Of a DNA stretch of 41,942 nucleotides, positions 31,814 through 39,887 are shown in pieces. Below the pieces are notes generated by a model. The model worked only from the letters and a program-made list of their open reading frames with translations. It made no database searches and was not told the DNA's origin. How positions within the stretch are numbered: the stretch's first letter is position 1; each line of letters starts with the position of its first letter. The DNA is from Candidatus Rikenella faecigallinarum. GTDB taxonomy: Bacteria > Bacteroidota > Bacteroidia > Bacteroidales > Rikenellaceae. The DNA lies in assembly GCA_019113395.1 (NCBI GenBank), contig DXHL01000016.1:1-41942 (forward strand), in the 5' to 3' direction. A program made the translations under genes and the position numbers.

Positions 31814-32962
31814 ATGAACGAACTGATTGCCTCCTATCCGCCTTATCAAATTGCCCTGATTGCCGTATTGATTTTCTGTACACTGGTCCAGTGGATTTAT
31901 TGGATGCGATACAGTCGGGTGGCTACCCATCGGCACAGCCTGCGGGAACCCGAAGGGGCTGCCACGCCGCCCGTGTCGGTGGTGGTGGTCGTGGCCGATG
32001 ACCCCGAGTATGTCACGGAACACCTGCCCAAACTGCTGACACAAAATCACCCCAACTATGAAGTGGTCGTGGTGGACGACAGCAGCGAAACCAGCTTGAC
32101 CGATGAGCTGCAAATGATGCAGGCTCGCTATCCCCACCTGCGCTTTACGACCATCAAGGCCGACCCCATCTTTCGGCACAGCCGTAAGCTGGCGCTGACG
32201 GTGGGCATTAAGGCTGCCCGATATGAAAATATTATCTTTACCGATGCCGATGCCGTACCATCGTCCGAAAAGTGGCTCTCGATTATGGCCCGCGGCTTCA
32301 ACGGCGGACAACTGGTGATTGGATACACCGGGATTGAACGAAAACCGGGACTGGTCAATAAAATCATCCGATGCCAGCGGCTTACCGGCTCGATACGCTA
32401 CCTCAATGCCGCTATTCGGGGACACGTCTACCGCGGAATCTACAACAACATCGGATACACCAAACGGCTCTTCTTCGGCAACAAAGGATACACCCACCTG
32501 CGGATGACGGTCGGCGAGGATGACCTCTTTGTACAAAAAGTGGCTCCGGTGTGTGCCCGGCGAACCAGCGTGATGCTCAACCCGTCGGCAGCCATGCGGC
32601 AGTTCCAATGGGGCGGGCTGCGGTGGTGGCGCGCCGAACGGCGCTATCGCAGTGCTGCTTTCGACCTCTATCCCTGGCGCGTGCGGCTCAGTGTCAGTGG
32701 GGAACTCCTGTCCCGTGCGTTGGTGACGGCCACCACCATTGCCCTGCTGGTACTCCTGCCGCCGATACTGTGGATAGTTGCCGCGGGGCTCTTTGTGCTG
32801 CGCGAAGTGGTCATGGCTATGACCGTTAGAATGGTGGCACGAAGAGTCGGTGAACGAAAATTGATGTGGGTCTATCTTCTCCACGACCTGTATGCGCCGC
32901 TCGGAGAACTCTTCCTGTGGATAGGGCGTAAACTAAGACCCAGCCAGAGACTATGGATATAA
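31814..32962 (+). CDS. Family 2 glycosyltransferase, membrane bound
   Basis: The 382-residue protein begins with a membrane helix (about residues 10-30). A GT-A catalytic domain follows: VSVVVVVADDPEYV, YEVVVVDDSSE, the DxD-like FTDADAVPSSEKW, and GEDDLFVQK with a QFQWGGLRWWRAERRYRS acceptor-side motif close to QxxRW. Two more hydrophobic helices lie near the C-terminus (about 295-330). It probably makes a surface polysaccharide at the inner membrane. The ATG at 31814 starts directly before the helix; an upstream GTG at 31766 would add 16 residues. The sigma factor gene starts 10 bp before its stop. Confidence 0.85.
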   Translation: MNELIASYPPYQIALIAVLIFCTLVQWIYWMRYSRVATHRHSLREPEGAATPPVSVVVVVADDPEYVTEHLPKLLTQNHPNYEVVVVDDSSETSLTDELQMMQARYPHLRFTTIKADPIFRHSRKLALTVGIKAARYENIIFTDADAVPSSEKWLSIMARGFNGGQLVIGYTGIERKPGLVNKIIRCQRLTGSIRYLNAAIRGHVYRGIYNNIGYTKRLFFGNKGYTHLRMTVGEDDLFVQKVAPVCARRTSVMLNPSAAMRQFQWGGLRWWRAERRYRSAAFDLYPWRVRLSVSGELLSRALVTATTIALLVLLPPILWIVAAGLFVLREVVMAMTVRMVARRVGERKLMWVYLLHDLYAPLGELFLWIGRKLRPSQRLWI

Positions 32963-33534
32963 CCCCTCAGAAACTGACTGACCAGGAACTTGTCGAACAG
33001 ACCCTCGCCGGAAACACCATCTGCTACGAGACGCTCTTCGACCGATACCGTCATCCGTTGTATGCGGCCATTGTGAGCCGTTGCGGCGACGAACAGGACG
33101 CGGGGGATATTATTCAGGAAACCTACGTCAAGGCCTATTTCAATTTGCCGCGATACAACGCCGACTATACCTTTGGCCAGTGGGTCTATACGATTGCGCG
33201 GAACCTCTTTATCGACTATGCGCGGCGCAAACGCTCGGCCGGGAGTACGGTCTCCATCGACAGCAACACAACGGGCGAGATGATTAACCCGGCCTGCGAC
33301 ATGCCCAATCCCGAGGAGCGGATTATCTCCCGTCAGCGCAGCAGCCTGCTGGACAATCTGCTGGAAGAGTTGCCCGCGCACTACCGCACCATGATTCAGT
33401 TGCGGTTTATCAAAGAGTACTCCTACGAGGAGATTGCCGAACAACTGGGGATGCCCATCGGGACGGTCAAAACACAGATTCATCGGGCGCGGGAGAGGTT
33501 GTGTCGGCTGATTACGGCCCGACAGTTGTTGTAA
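32953..33534 (+). CDS. ECF-type RNA polymerase sigma factor
   Basis: The 193-residue protein has sigma region 2 (FDRYRHPLYAAIVSRCGDEQDAGDIIQETYVKAYFNLPRY, then WVYTIARNLFIDYARRKR) and region 4 (LPAHYRTMIQLRFIKEYSYEEIAEQLGMPIGTVKTQIHRARERL). Region 1.1 and region 3 are absent, as in extracytoplasmic function sigma factors. It should direct a special promoter set. No anti-sigma gene is adjacent: upstream is a GT2 gene overlapping it by 10 bp, downstream is rsmG after 25 bp. Control may therefore be transcriptional or by a distant partner. Confidence 0.92.
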   Translation: MDITPQKLTDQELVEQTLAGNTICYETLFDRYRHPLYAAIVSRCGDEQDAGDIIQETYVKAYFNLPRYNADYTFGQWVYTIARNLFIDYARRKRSAGSTVSIDSNTTGEMINPACDMPNPEERIISRQRSSLLDNLLEELPAHYRTMIQLRFIKEYSYEEIAEQLGMPIGTVKTQIHRARERLCRLITARQLL

Positions 33535-33559
33535 TCTTTTACTCGGAGAGCCATTCGAC

Positions 33560-34165
33560 ATGGAACTGATAAACAAATATTTTCCGAACCTGACGCCCCG
33601 ACAGCGGGAGCAGTTTGCCGCGATGCCGGAGCTCTATCGGGAGTGGAATGCCAAAATCAACGTCATCTCGCGCAAGGACATTGACCGGGTGGAGGAGCAC
33701 CATATATTGCATTCGCTGGCGATAGCTCAAACGGGGTTAATCGTGTCGGGCGAGACGGTGCTGGACGTGGGGTGCGGCGGGGGATTCCCTGGGATTCCGC
33801 TGGCGGTTTACTATCCCGAGGTGCAGTTTACGCTGGTGGACAGCATCGGCAAGAAAATCCGTGTGGTGCAGGAGGTAGCCGAAGCGCTGGGACTGACCAA
33901 CGTACGTGCCGAACACTGCCGCGTCGAGGCGCTCGACGGCGGCAAAAGTCGCTTTGACTGGGTGGTGAGCCGCGCCGTGACCGACCTGAAGACCTTTGTG
34001 GGATGGACCTGGGGGCGGACAACGTACGGGATTATCTATCTCAAGGGGGGCGACCTCGAGGCCGAAATCGAGCAGGCGGGGAGACACACCGAGCAGCTGC
34101 CCGTTTCGACCTGGTTCGACGAGGAATTTTTTGCAACCAAAAAGGTGTTGGTGCTGCCCAAATAA
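33560..34165 (+). CDS. rsmG: 16S rRNA m7G527 methyltransferase
   Basis: RsmG methylates N7 of G527 in the 530 loop of 16S rRNA, using S-adenosylmethionine. The 201-residue product has WNAKINVISRKDIDRVEEHHILHSL, then the cofactor motif VLDVGCGGGFPGIPLAVYYPE and WVVSRAVTDLKTF. These are specific for the family, including the N-terminal helical part. It is the last gene of the GT2-sigma-rsmG unit and is followed by a very strong hairpin. Confidence 0.95.
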   Translation: MELINKYFPNLTPRQREQFAAMPELYREWNAKINVISRKDIDRVEEHHILHSLAIAQTGLIVSGETVLDVGCGGGFPGIPLAVYYPEVQFTLVDSIGKKIRVVQEVAEALGLTNVRAEHCRVEALDGGKSRFDWVVSRAVTDLKTFVGWTWGRTTYGIIYLKGGDLEAEIEQAGRHTEQLPVSTWFDEEFFATKKVLVLPK

Positions 34166-34247
34166 TCTCTTTTTAGGCGGTCGGTAGTCTCTTCCCTGTA
34201 TGGGTAAGTATTCCCATTCCTCCAAAGATACCTCAAAAATAATAGCA

Positions 34248-34290
34248 CGCGGGGCCTTCGCCGATAATCGGCGAAGGCCCCGCGCTGTTT
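34248..34290. terminator. Bidirectional terminator between rsmG and ndk
   Basis: A perfect 18-bp inverted repeat (34248-34265 with 34267-34284) with almost no loop is followed by CTGTTT. On the other strand it is followed by a run derived from the A-rich 34234-34244. It separates the convergent rsmG and ndk. Confidence 0.8.
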
Positions 34291-34308
34291 CGTCAAACCC
34301 GACTGACC

Positions 34309-34782
34309 CTAATCGCTGTCAATCTCATCCTCGGGCAACGGCAACTCGTACTTCGTGTCGATAATCTCCTTGTCGGTAAAGAAGAACGATGCTTCCCAAG
34401 CCGCATTCTCGTCACTGTCCGAAGCATGAATCGCATTGCGCGTCTTCGACGCAGCAAACTTCTTGCGAATGGTTCCTTCGGCCGCCAACTCGGGATTGGT
34501 CTTGCCAATCAGTTCGCGGAACTCGGCCACAGCATCCTGAGCCCCCTCTTTTTCGAGCACGGCAGCCACAATCGGCCCCGAGGTCATAAACAGATAGAGG
34601 TTGCGGAAAAACGGCCGACCCTTGTGTACATAGTAGAATTTTTCGGCATCCGAACGACTCAGGTAGGTCATCTTCAGGGCAATAATCCGGAAGCCGGCCT
34701 TCTCAATCATCGTCAGAATCTCGCCGATGTGGTTCCCCCCGACCGAATCGGGTTTTATAATGGTAAATGTGCGCTGTCCCAT
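34309..34782 (-). CDS. ndk: Nucleoside diphosphate kinase
   Basis: Ndk transfers the gamma-phosphate of ATP to nucleoside diphosphates through a phosphohistidine. The 157-residue product opens with [20 protein letters not shown] and carries the active-site [39 protein letters not shown] is the extended loop typical of the Bacteroidota form, longer than in E. coli. Transcription is minus-strand, from a TACCTTTA box 32 bp upstream of the ATG. Confidence 0.97.
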   Translation of the reverse strand: MGQRTFTIIKPDSVGGNHIGEILTMIEKAGFRIIALKMTYLSRSDAEKFYYVHKGRPFFRNLYLFMTSGPIVAAVLEKEGAQDAVAEFRELIGKTNPELAAEGTIRKKFAASKTRNAIHASDSDENAAWEASFFFTDKEIIDTKYELPLPEDEIDSD

Positions 34783-34814
34783 ACGGTTCGCTTTGAATGG
34801 TGATTATTATTGGT

Positions 34815-34822
34815 TAAAGGTA
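34815..34822 (-). promoter_or_regulatory. ndk -7 box (TACCTTTA)
   Basis: The reverse complement of 34815-34822 matches TAnnTTTG at seven of eight positions and lies 32 bp before the ndk ATG. Confidence 0.4.
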
Positions 34823-34916
34823 GCGGTTTTTTTTGACTCGGTGAAATTTTTATCCGAAAACACACCTCTCCGCTCCAAACCATGAGGACAACGCCTGCAT
34901 GTGCGGTCCGTCCTGC

Positions 34917-35999
34917 CTATGCCTGTTCCAACTCTCCCCGTGCTGCCGTATACCCCTCCCACTTGGCCAGACACGCCGCAAAATCGGCCGGATACTCCGA
35001 CTCGAAGTATATCTCCTGCCGCGTGGTCGGATGGACAAACCCTAGGCTCATGGCGTGCAGCCCGTGGCGGGGCATCACCGCAAAACAATTCTCGACAAAC
35101 TGGCGGTATTTGCTGAAGGTTGTCCCCTTCAGAATACGGTCGCCTCCGTACCGTTCGTCATTGAAGAGCGGATGCCCGATGGACTCCATGTGTACCCGAA
35201 TCTGATGGGTGCGCCCCGTCTCCAAACGGCACTCTACCAGCGTCACATATCCGAACCGTTTTAATACCCGATAATGGGTAACGGCATGTTTTCCAATCGG
35301 TCCGTCGGGCGGATAGACGGCCATCCGCATGCGGTCGCTCGTACTGCGGGCAATGTTCCCCACGATGGTTCCCTCGTCTTCCTCGAAATTGCCCCAAACC
35401 AGTGCATGATAAATGCGTCGTATCGTATGGTCGTAGAATTGACGGGCCAGAAAGGCATGCGCCCGCTCATTCTTGGCCACCACCAACAGCCCCGATGTGT
35501 TTTTGTCGATGCGGTGCACCAGTCCGGCCCGCATATCGCCCTGCTCAAACAGCGGCAATCCCTGCAAATGGTAGGTCAGGGCATTGACCAGCGTACCGGT
35601 ATAATTTCCGTGTCCGGGGTGCACGACCATCCCCGCCTCCTTATTGACCACAATCAGGTCGTCATCTTCGTAGACAATATTCAGCGGAATATCCTCGGCA
35701 ATAATCTCCAGTTCGCGCGGCGGGTAGGGCATCACGATGGAAATCTGGTCGAGCGGCTTTACCTTATAGCTGGATTTGGCAGGTTTCCCGTTGACCAGAA
35801 TGTTTCCGGCATCGGCAGCCGCCTGAATGCGGTTGCGCGAGGTGTTCTCCAGCCGTGTGACCAAAAACTTATCCAGCCGCAACAACCCCTGTCCGCGGTC
35901 AGCCACGACACTGAAGTGCTCAAACAGTTCATCACCACTCTCTTCAGCCTCGTCCTCGACCAACTCGGGCTCTACGTATGTCGTTTCCTCAAAGCTCAT
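34917..35999 (-). CDS. rluD: 23S rRNA pseudouridine synthase, RluD type
   Basis: The 360-residue RluA-family enzyme converts uridines of 23S rRNA helix 69 to pseudouridine. An acidic N-terminal stretch (about 30 residues) is followed by an S4 RNA-binding domain (LLRLDKFLVTRLENTSRNRIQAAADAGNILVNG). The catalytic domain has IVVNKEAGMVVHPG, then GLVHRIDKNTSG with the catalytic Asp, and ETGRTHQIRVHM. The ATG at 35999 is preferred; it overlaps the end of the PASTA gene by 11 bases, which suggests coupled translation. The frame is open further upstream but only within PASTA coding sequence. Confidence 0.93.
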   Translation of the reverse strand: MSFEETTYVEPELVEDEAEESGDELFEHFSVVADRGQGLLRLDKFLVTRLENTSRNRIQAAADAGNILVNGKPAKSSYKVKPLDQISIVMPYPPRELEIIAEDIPLNIVYEDDDLIVVNKEAGMVVHPGHGNYTGTLVNALTYHLQGLPLFEQGDMRAGLVHRIDKNTSGLLVVAKNERAHAFLARQFYDHTIRRIYHALVWGNFEEDEGTIVGNIARSTSDRMRMAVYPPDGPIGKHAVTHYRVLKRFGYVTLVECRLETGRTHQIRVHMESIGHPLFNDERYGGDRILKGTTFSKYRQFVENCFAVMPRHGLHAMSLGFVHPTTRQEIYFESEYPADFAACLAKWEGYTAARGELEQA

Positions 36000-36987
36000 C
36001 CGCACCCTCCTCTGCAGCCGTTTCTGCTTCCAACTCCTCTTCATCGACAGCATAACGGCGAGCCGCTGCATCCGACGTTCGAGACGATGTGGCTATCTTT
36101 TGTCTGTCTGCAGTCAGCCACAACGAAATACTCCCGCCATAATCGGTTCTACTCTGTTGGTTGGGGTCTTGTTTATAGACTCGTGCACTCTCTTTCTCAT
36201 CGTCCTCGACATTGGAGTCATACCGTACACGTCCTACATTCAACCCCGCCTCCCACAAACGACTCTTGGCTTCGCGCAGGGTCATCCCAATCACCTTCGG
36301 AATACGGGGCAGCGGCGAGGAGTGATTCACTCCGACCACCAGCGTAATGGCTGAACCCAACTCCGCCTGCATGCGCGAATCACGGGTAATCGATTTCCCT
36401 TTGTACAACTCATCCAGCACGTTGTTTGTCGCCATGTCGGAACGGTAAACCAGTTTCTCAATCTCAAAACCTTTGGTCTCCAGCATGTTTTTGGCCTGCC
36501 GCAACGAATAGCCCGTCACGAACGGTATCATATCCGTCCGCGGTCTCGAAGCGTTCACTACCAAAAAAACTCTTCGCCCCGACTTGACACCCATTCCTGG
36601 CTTCGGACTCTGGTCCAGAATCATCCCGGGCTTCTGTTTGGGCATATACAGCGAGTCGATTATCTCCAACCGCAATTCATCTTTGGCAGCCATGGTTTCC
36701 GCTTCAGCTACCGTGTGTCCAATCATGGTCGGGACAATCAGTTTCTGTCCGTGCCGGGTGTATATGTTCAAACACAGATTGACAATAAAATACAGAATAA
36801 TCCCCAAACACAAAGCCATCACGACATTGCGCCATATTACATGGGTCCGAATCGTGGTGTAAATTCGATTTAATATTTCACGCCATGACTGTTTCGGTTT
36901 GCGTTGCACAGGCTGTGTTCGTGGTCCTATCTGATTTCTTGGAGCCGCGGGACGTTGAGAACGCTGAGGTCTTTGAGGTGTTTGCAT
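35989..36987 (-). CDS. PASTA-domain membrane protein
   Basis: The 332-residue protein has a basic, Pro/Gln-rich N-terminus (about 40 residues). One membrane helix follows (VVMALCLGIILYFIVNLCLNIYTRH, about 57-81), then three PASTA units: GQKLIVPTMIGHTVAEAETMAAK, RPRTDMIPFVTGYSLRQAKNMLETKGFEI and HSSPLPRIPKVIGMTLREAKSRLWEAGL. A Glu/Ala-rich tail ends it. PASTA domains bind peptidoglycan or its fragments; here no kinase domain is attached. The ATG at 36987 is only six bases after the -7 box at 36994-37001, pointing to a nearly leaderless mRNA. It is cotranscribed with rluD. Confidence 0.9.
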   Translation of the reverse strand: MQTPQRPQRSQRPAAPRNQIGPRTQPVQRKPKQSWREILNRIYTTIRTHVIWRNVVMALCLGIILYFIVNLCLNIYTRHGQKLIVPTMIGHTVAEAETMAAKDELRLEIIDSLYMPKQKPGMILDQSPKPGMGVKSGRRVFLVVNASRPRTDMIPFVTGYSLRQAKNMLETKGFEIEKLVYRSDMATNNVLDELYKGKSITRDSRMQAELGSAITLVVGVNHSSPLPRIPKVIGMTLREAKSRLWEAGLNVGRVRYDSNVEDDEKESARVYKQDPNQQSRTDYGGSISLWLTADRQKIATSSRTSDAAARRYAVDEEELEAETAAEEGADEL

Positions 36988-36993
36988 AATGCG

Positions 36994-37001
36994 CAAAGAT
37001 A
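36994..37001 (-). promoter_or_regulatory. -7 box of the PASTA-rluD operon (TATCTTTG)
   Basis: The reverse complement of 36994-37001 is TATCTTTG, a perfect match. The ATG at 36987 lies six bases after it, so transcription probably starts at or next to the start codon. Confidence 0.55.
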
Positions 37002-37495
37002 TAATATTCTGAGCATTTTCGGTTATCAGCCCTGTGTTTTCTCAGCCTGTCAGTATGTCATATCGGTTTTATTTCAAAGAGTGTACCGAGATGAAATGTA
37101 TGGCGTTAGCAATCTGCTTGATAACAATGTCGGAAGGTGCCGCTCGGCACTTGAGCCGACTTGTGTCTAAACCATACTTCGCAGGCTGCGAGCCGAGGTG
37201 CTGTCGGCCATCCCAACAGAAAAGAGTTCATTATAAAAAATGCGGTTGCACAGCAACCGTGTCAGGCCGGAACCATGGGGCTGCGGAGGCCTGGTGCCGC
37301 TGGACACTCCAGCCGAGCAGCCTCTACCCCTAAACTCCGCCGGCTTCGACCATAAAATTGTTCGAGAAAACGGTTTCGCCAGAAACCGTCAGCCCGCAGC
37401 CCCCCCCCGGCGAAGGGATGAAAGAGTGCCCGCCACGGCGTGCCCTCTCTTCCCTTCGCTGGCTGCGGGTACTGCCGGACACTCGAACCGAGTGG
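37002..37495. repeat. Spacer C: mosaic of short dispersed repeats, no gene
   Basis: Gene-free sequence between the PASTA promoter and the cassette C 3' element. It holds a type 3 repeat at 37162-37208, a type 4 core at 37261-37273 (GTCAGGCCGGAACC-like), and a type 2 repeat at 37371-37472. The type 2 copy has the same orientation relative to its cassette and the same internal order as in spacer A. Frames crossing it are repeat-derived and not believable genes. Confidence 0.6.
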
Positions 37496-37679
37496 CACTC
37501 TTCTCGTGTCAGGGTTTCCTCGCTTGGGGTTTATCGGCTCTGTGCGCTCTCTTCCCTCCGGGAGAGCCTGAGCTGCTCCCTGCGCCTTCCCCCTATTCCC
37601 CTACACGGATACCCCTGCGGATTACTCCCCCTTATCCCGCTCCTTCGATTCCCCCATCACCCTACTCCTGCACGCAACG
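37496..37679 (-). repeat. Cassette C 3' element (inverted copy)
   Basis: Minus-strand copy of the elements at 11951-12129 and 29742-29925. On the plus strand the C-tracts lie at 37578-37580, 37589-37593, 37598-37601 and 37612-37615, so the G-rich strand is again the coding strand of the cassette. Confidence 0.8.
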
Positions 37680-38171
37680 GACAGAAAAACCGGCAGCACG
37701 ATTACTGATAGCACTTGGGTTAACACCGCTCATCCCTTCGTTCAAATACTTTGCGGAGGTACCATTGACAGAAACAGACCAATAATATCCATTACCACCT
37801 ACGCCGCCCAATGTGCCATACAGAGAGCGGCGATACCCACCCGATGGAAACCAAGCCATAGAATTATACGTTCTTCCTGTAGCTACATTGATTCCTAAAT
37901 CCGAAAGAATCATCGTGTTTACAGAAAAATCTCCGTAGGTAAGAGAAGCATCGGTCGGAACTCTCCACCTCTTTGGGCAGGGGTCGTATGCACTCTTATT
38001 AACTCCAGCCCCCCACAAAGCATCATTCTGATAAGTTTCGCTATTGACATACCAATCATTAGGACTTATCGAATTAAACACAAATGACAGTGGATTCTTG
38101 ACAGCGTAAGCGAGTGTTGTGTTATCTACTCCAATCATGCTTGAAGTAAATTCTTCAATTTGCAATCCCAT
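37662..38171 (-). CDS. Silent cassette C: C-terminal domain of a FISUMP/lectin-like surface protein
   Basis: The first ATG gives 169 residues, but the frame continues upstream through GRKDCFPGADGSTITQENG to about 38290, so this start is probably internal. Features shared with A and B are GNTLTEGSAMGLQ, SPNDWYVN, YDPCPKRWRVPTDAS, GYYWSVSVNG and GFSVRCVQE. Upstream of the anchor the residues QWGRKD are kept, which resembles the mid-protein segment of full-length relatives and suggests that the cassette includes slightly more of the parent gene. No signal peptide or promoter was seen. The gene lies on the minus strand between the PASTA operon and rpmH, while A and B are on the plus strand. Confidence 0.65.
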   Translation of the reverse strand: MGLQIEEFTSSMIGVDNTTLAYAVKNPLSFVFNSISPNDWYVNSETYQNDALWGAGVNKSAYDPCPKRWRVPTDASLTYGDFSVNTMILSDLGINVATGRTYNSMAWFPSGGYRRSLYGTLGGVGGNGYYWSVSVNGTSAKYLNEGMSGVNPSAISNRAAGFSVRCVQE

Positions 38172-38246
38172 TGCACTTCCCTCAGTCAGCGTATTTCCGC
38201 TTGCTCCATATATTGAGATAGTTGTGGCAGTCCCATTTTCTTGTGT

Positions 38247-38282
38247 TATCGTGCTGCCGTCGGCACCCGGAAAACAGTCCTT
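38247..38282 (-). repeat. Cassette C 5' anchor (36 bp)
   Basis: Inverted copy of the 36-bp anchor at 11333-11368 and 29142-29177, encoding KDCFPGADGSTI. Confidence 0.8.
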
Positions 38283-38358
38283 GCGGCCCCACTGACCTAT
38301 AAACCCACCAGGGACAACGAAAAACCTACATATACCCTATTTTCACCTCCTCCCATCT

Positions 38359-38389
38359 TGCGTATAACAAATATTCTTCCTACCTTTGC
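38359..38389 (+). promoter_or_regulatory. rpmH promoter
   Basis: TTG at 38359-38361 and TACCTTTG at 38382-38389 are separated by 20 bp, a textbook Bacteroidota promoter. The leader to the rpmH ATG is about 55 nucleotides. Confidence 0.65.
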
Positions 38390-38450
38390 TCCGCATTTGC
38401 TTAAACCGCAAACGCAATTCCCTGTCAATTAAGAAAATACAACCATAACC

Positions 38451-38606
38451 ATGAAAAGAACGTTCCAACCCTCGCAACGTAAACGCGTCAATAAACACGG
38501 ATTCCGTGCTCGCATGGCTACCCCGAACGGACGACGCGTGCTGGCTGCTCGCCGTGCCAAAGGCCGCAAAAAACTGACCGTATCTGACGAATTCCGTCAG
38601 GCATAA
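38451..38606 (+). CDS. rpmH: 50S ribosomal protein bL34
   Basis: This short gene encodes 51 residues, [20 protein letters not shown] and then [21 protein letters not shown], the unmistakable basic bL34 sequence. A C-terminal extension, TVSDEFRQA, is usual in Bacteroidota. The protein sits in the large ribosomal subunit. It has its own promoter and terminator; the common neighbours rnpA and dnaA are not present here. Confidence 0.97.
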   Translation: MKRTFQPSQRKRVNKHGFRARMATPNGRRVLAARRAKGRKKLTVSDEFRQA

Positions 38607-38664
38607 ATACGCCAACACTCGGTAAACCCGCCACACAACACCGAGCGCAGAAACTTTCTCTCTC

Positions 38665-38701
38665 AAGCCATCTTTTCCGCTTGGAAAAGATGGCTTTTTT
38701 G
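38665..38701 (+). terminator. rpmH terminator
   Basis: A 14-bp perfect stem (38665-38678 with 38683-38696) with loop GCTT is followed by a T-run. The mqnE -7 box begins one base after the T-run. Confidence 0.9.
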
Positions 38702-38709
38702 TATCTTTA
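38702..38709 (+). promoter_or_regulatory. mqnE -7 box (TATCTTTA), nearly leaderless
   Basis: TATCTTTA matches seven of eight positions. A TTGG at 38681-38684, inside the rpmH terminator stem, is correctly spaced as a -33 element. Only eight bases separate the box from the mqnE ATG. Confidence 0.4.
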
Positions 38710-38717
38710 CTCTTACT

Positions 38718-39848
38718 ATGACAGACCAAACATTGCATACACTACAACTGACACCTGAGGTGGAACGTATCACGCAGGCACTGCTCCAGCCTGACCAACC
38801 TCACAGACTCACCGACGAAGAGGCGCTGACACTGATGCGCGAAGCACCTGTAGCCCTGCTGGGCACCTTGGCCGTAGCACGCAAACGCGCCGTATCGGGA
38901 CCAAACGTCTATTATAACCGCAATATCCATATCGAGCCGACCAATATTTGTGTATTCAAATGCCGCTTCTGCTCCTACCGCCGCTCGGCAGGCGAACCTG
39001 ATGCCTGGTACTACAGTCTGGATGACGTGGAACGGCTGGCCGCCGAACGGGTCGGAGAACCGATTACCGAAGTGCACATTGTGGGCGGAGTGCATCCCAA
39101 ACATGACCTGGAGTACTATTGCGAGATGATTCGGCGCGTGAAACGCGTCCTGCCGCATGTGGTAGTAAAAGCCTATACGGCCGTCGAATTGCACTACATT
39201 ATCACGAAAGCAGGACTGACGCTGGAAGAGGGGTTGAAACGGTTGCAGGAGGCCGGAATGGGAGCCATCCCGGGAGGAGGAGCCGAGATTTTTGCTCCCG
39301 AGATTCGGGAACAGATATGCCCCGAAAAACCGACCGCCGAAGAGTGGCTGGCCACGCACGAAGCAGCGCATCGGCTGGGAATTTCGACCAACTGCACCAT
39401 TTTGTACGGCCACATTGAGCAATACGAGCACCGCATAGACCACCTGCACCGTCTGCGGGAGTTGCAGGACCGCACACATGGATTCGATGCCTTTATTCCG
39501 CTGAAATACCGCAACCGCCACAACTCCATGTCGGCTATCGGAGAGGTATCGTTGCCCGAGGACATGAAGATGATGGCCATTTCGCGTCTTTATCTGGACA
39601 ACATACCCCATATCAAGGCTTATTGGCCGATGTTGGGGATAAGCGCAACCGAGTTGGCTCTTTCGTTCGGAGCCGATGACATAGACGGGACCATTGACGA
39701 CACCACGAAGATATATTCGATGGCAGGCGCCGAAGAGCAACGGCCGCGGCTGACGACCGAAAGGATGGAACAGTTGGTTCGTTCGGCCGGGTTTGAACCA
39801 GTGGAGCGGGATACCTACTATCATGCCGTGGTGCGCGACACGCTGTAA
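38718..39848 (+). CDS. mqnE: Aminofutalosine synthase (radical SAM)
   Basis: The 376-residue radical SAM enzyme has the cluster motif CVFKCRFCSY near residue 80. MqnE-specific stretches are GGGAEIFAPEIREQICPEKPTAEEWLATHEAAHRLG and NCTILYGHIEQYEHRIDHLHRLRELQD. MqnE adds a SAM-derived adenosyl radical to an enolpyruvyl benzoate to make aminofutalosine in the alternative menaquinone route. MqnC is a relative, but the ICPEK and HxAHRLG pattern favours MqnE. Other mqn genes are not in the window. It has its own promoter overlapping the rpmH terminator, and the SDR gene follows 39 bp later. Confidence 0.88.
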   Translation: MTDQTLHTLQLTPEVERITQALLQPDQPHRLTDEEALTLMREAPVALLGTLAVARKRAVSGPNVYYNRNIHIEPTNICVFKCRFCSYRRSAGEPDAWYYSLDDVERLAAERVGEPITEVHIVGGVHPKHDLEYYCEMIRRVKRVLPHVVVKAYTAVELHYIITKAGLTLEEGLKRLQEAGMGAIPGGGAEIFAPEIREQICPEKPTAEEWLATHEAAHRLGISTNCTILYGHIEQYEHRIDHLHRLRELQDRTHGFDAFIPLKYRNRHNSMSAIGEVSLPEDMKMMAISRLYLDNIPHIKAYWPMLGISATELALSFGADDIDGTIDDTTKIYSMAGAEEQRPRLTTERMEQLVRSAGFEPVERDTYYHAVVRDTL

Positions 39849-39887
39849 TACCGCATAAAAAGCATATTGAACCCACACAACACTGCC

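Noticed and set aside
37034-37785. Overlapping plus-strand frames in spacer C and the cassette C 3' element
   Set aside because: They consist of repeat sequence and the reverse of the cassette C element; no start context or protein similarity.
11333-38282. Cassettes as integron gene cassettes
   Set aside because: They begin inside a coding sequence, lack attC-like sites that I can recognise, are dispersed and on both strands, and no tyrosine integrase is in the window.
11333-38282. Cassettes as insertion sequences or a CRISPR array
   Set aside because: No transposase, terminal inverted repeats or target duplications were seen, and the repeats are not short, regular or tandem.
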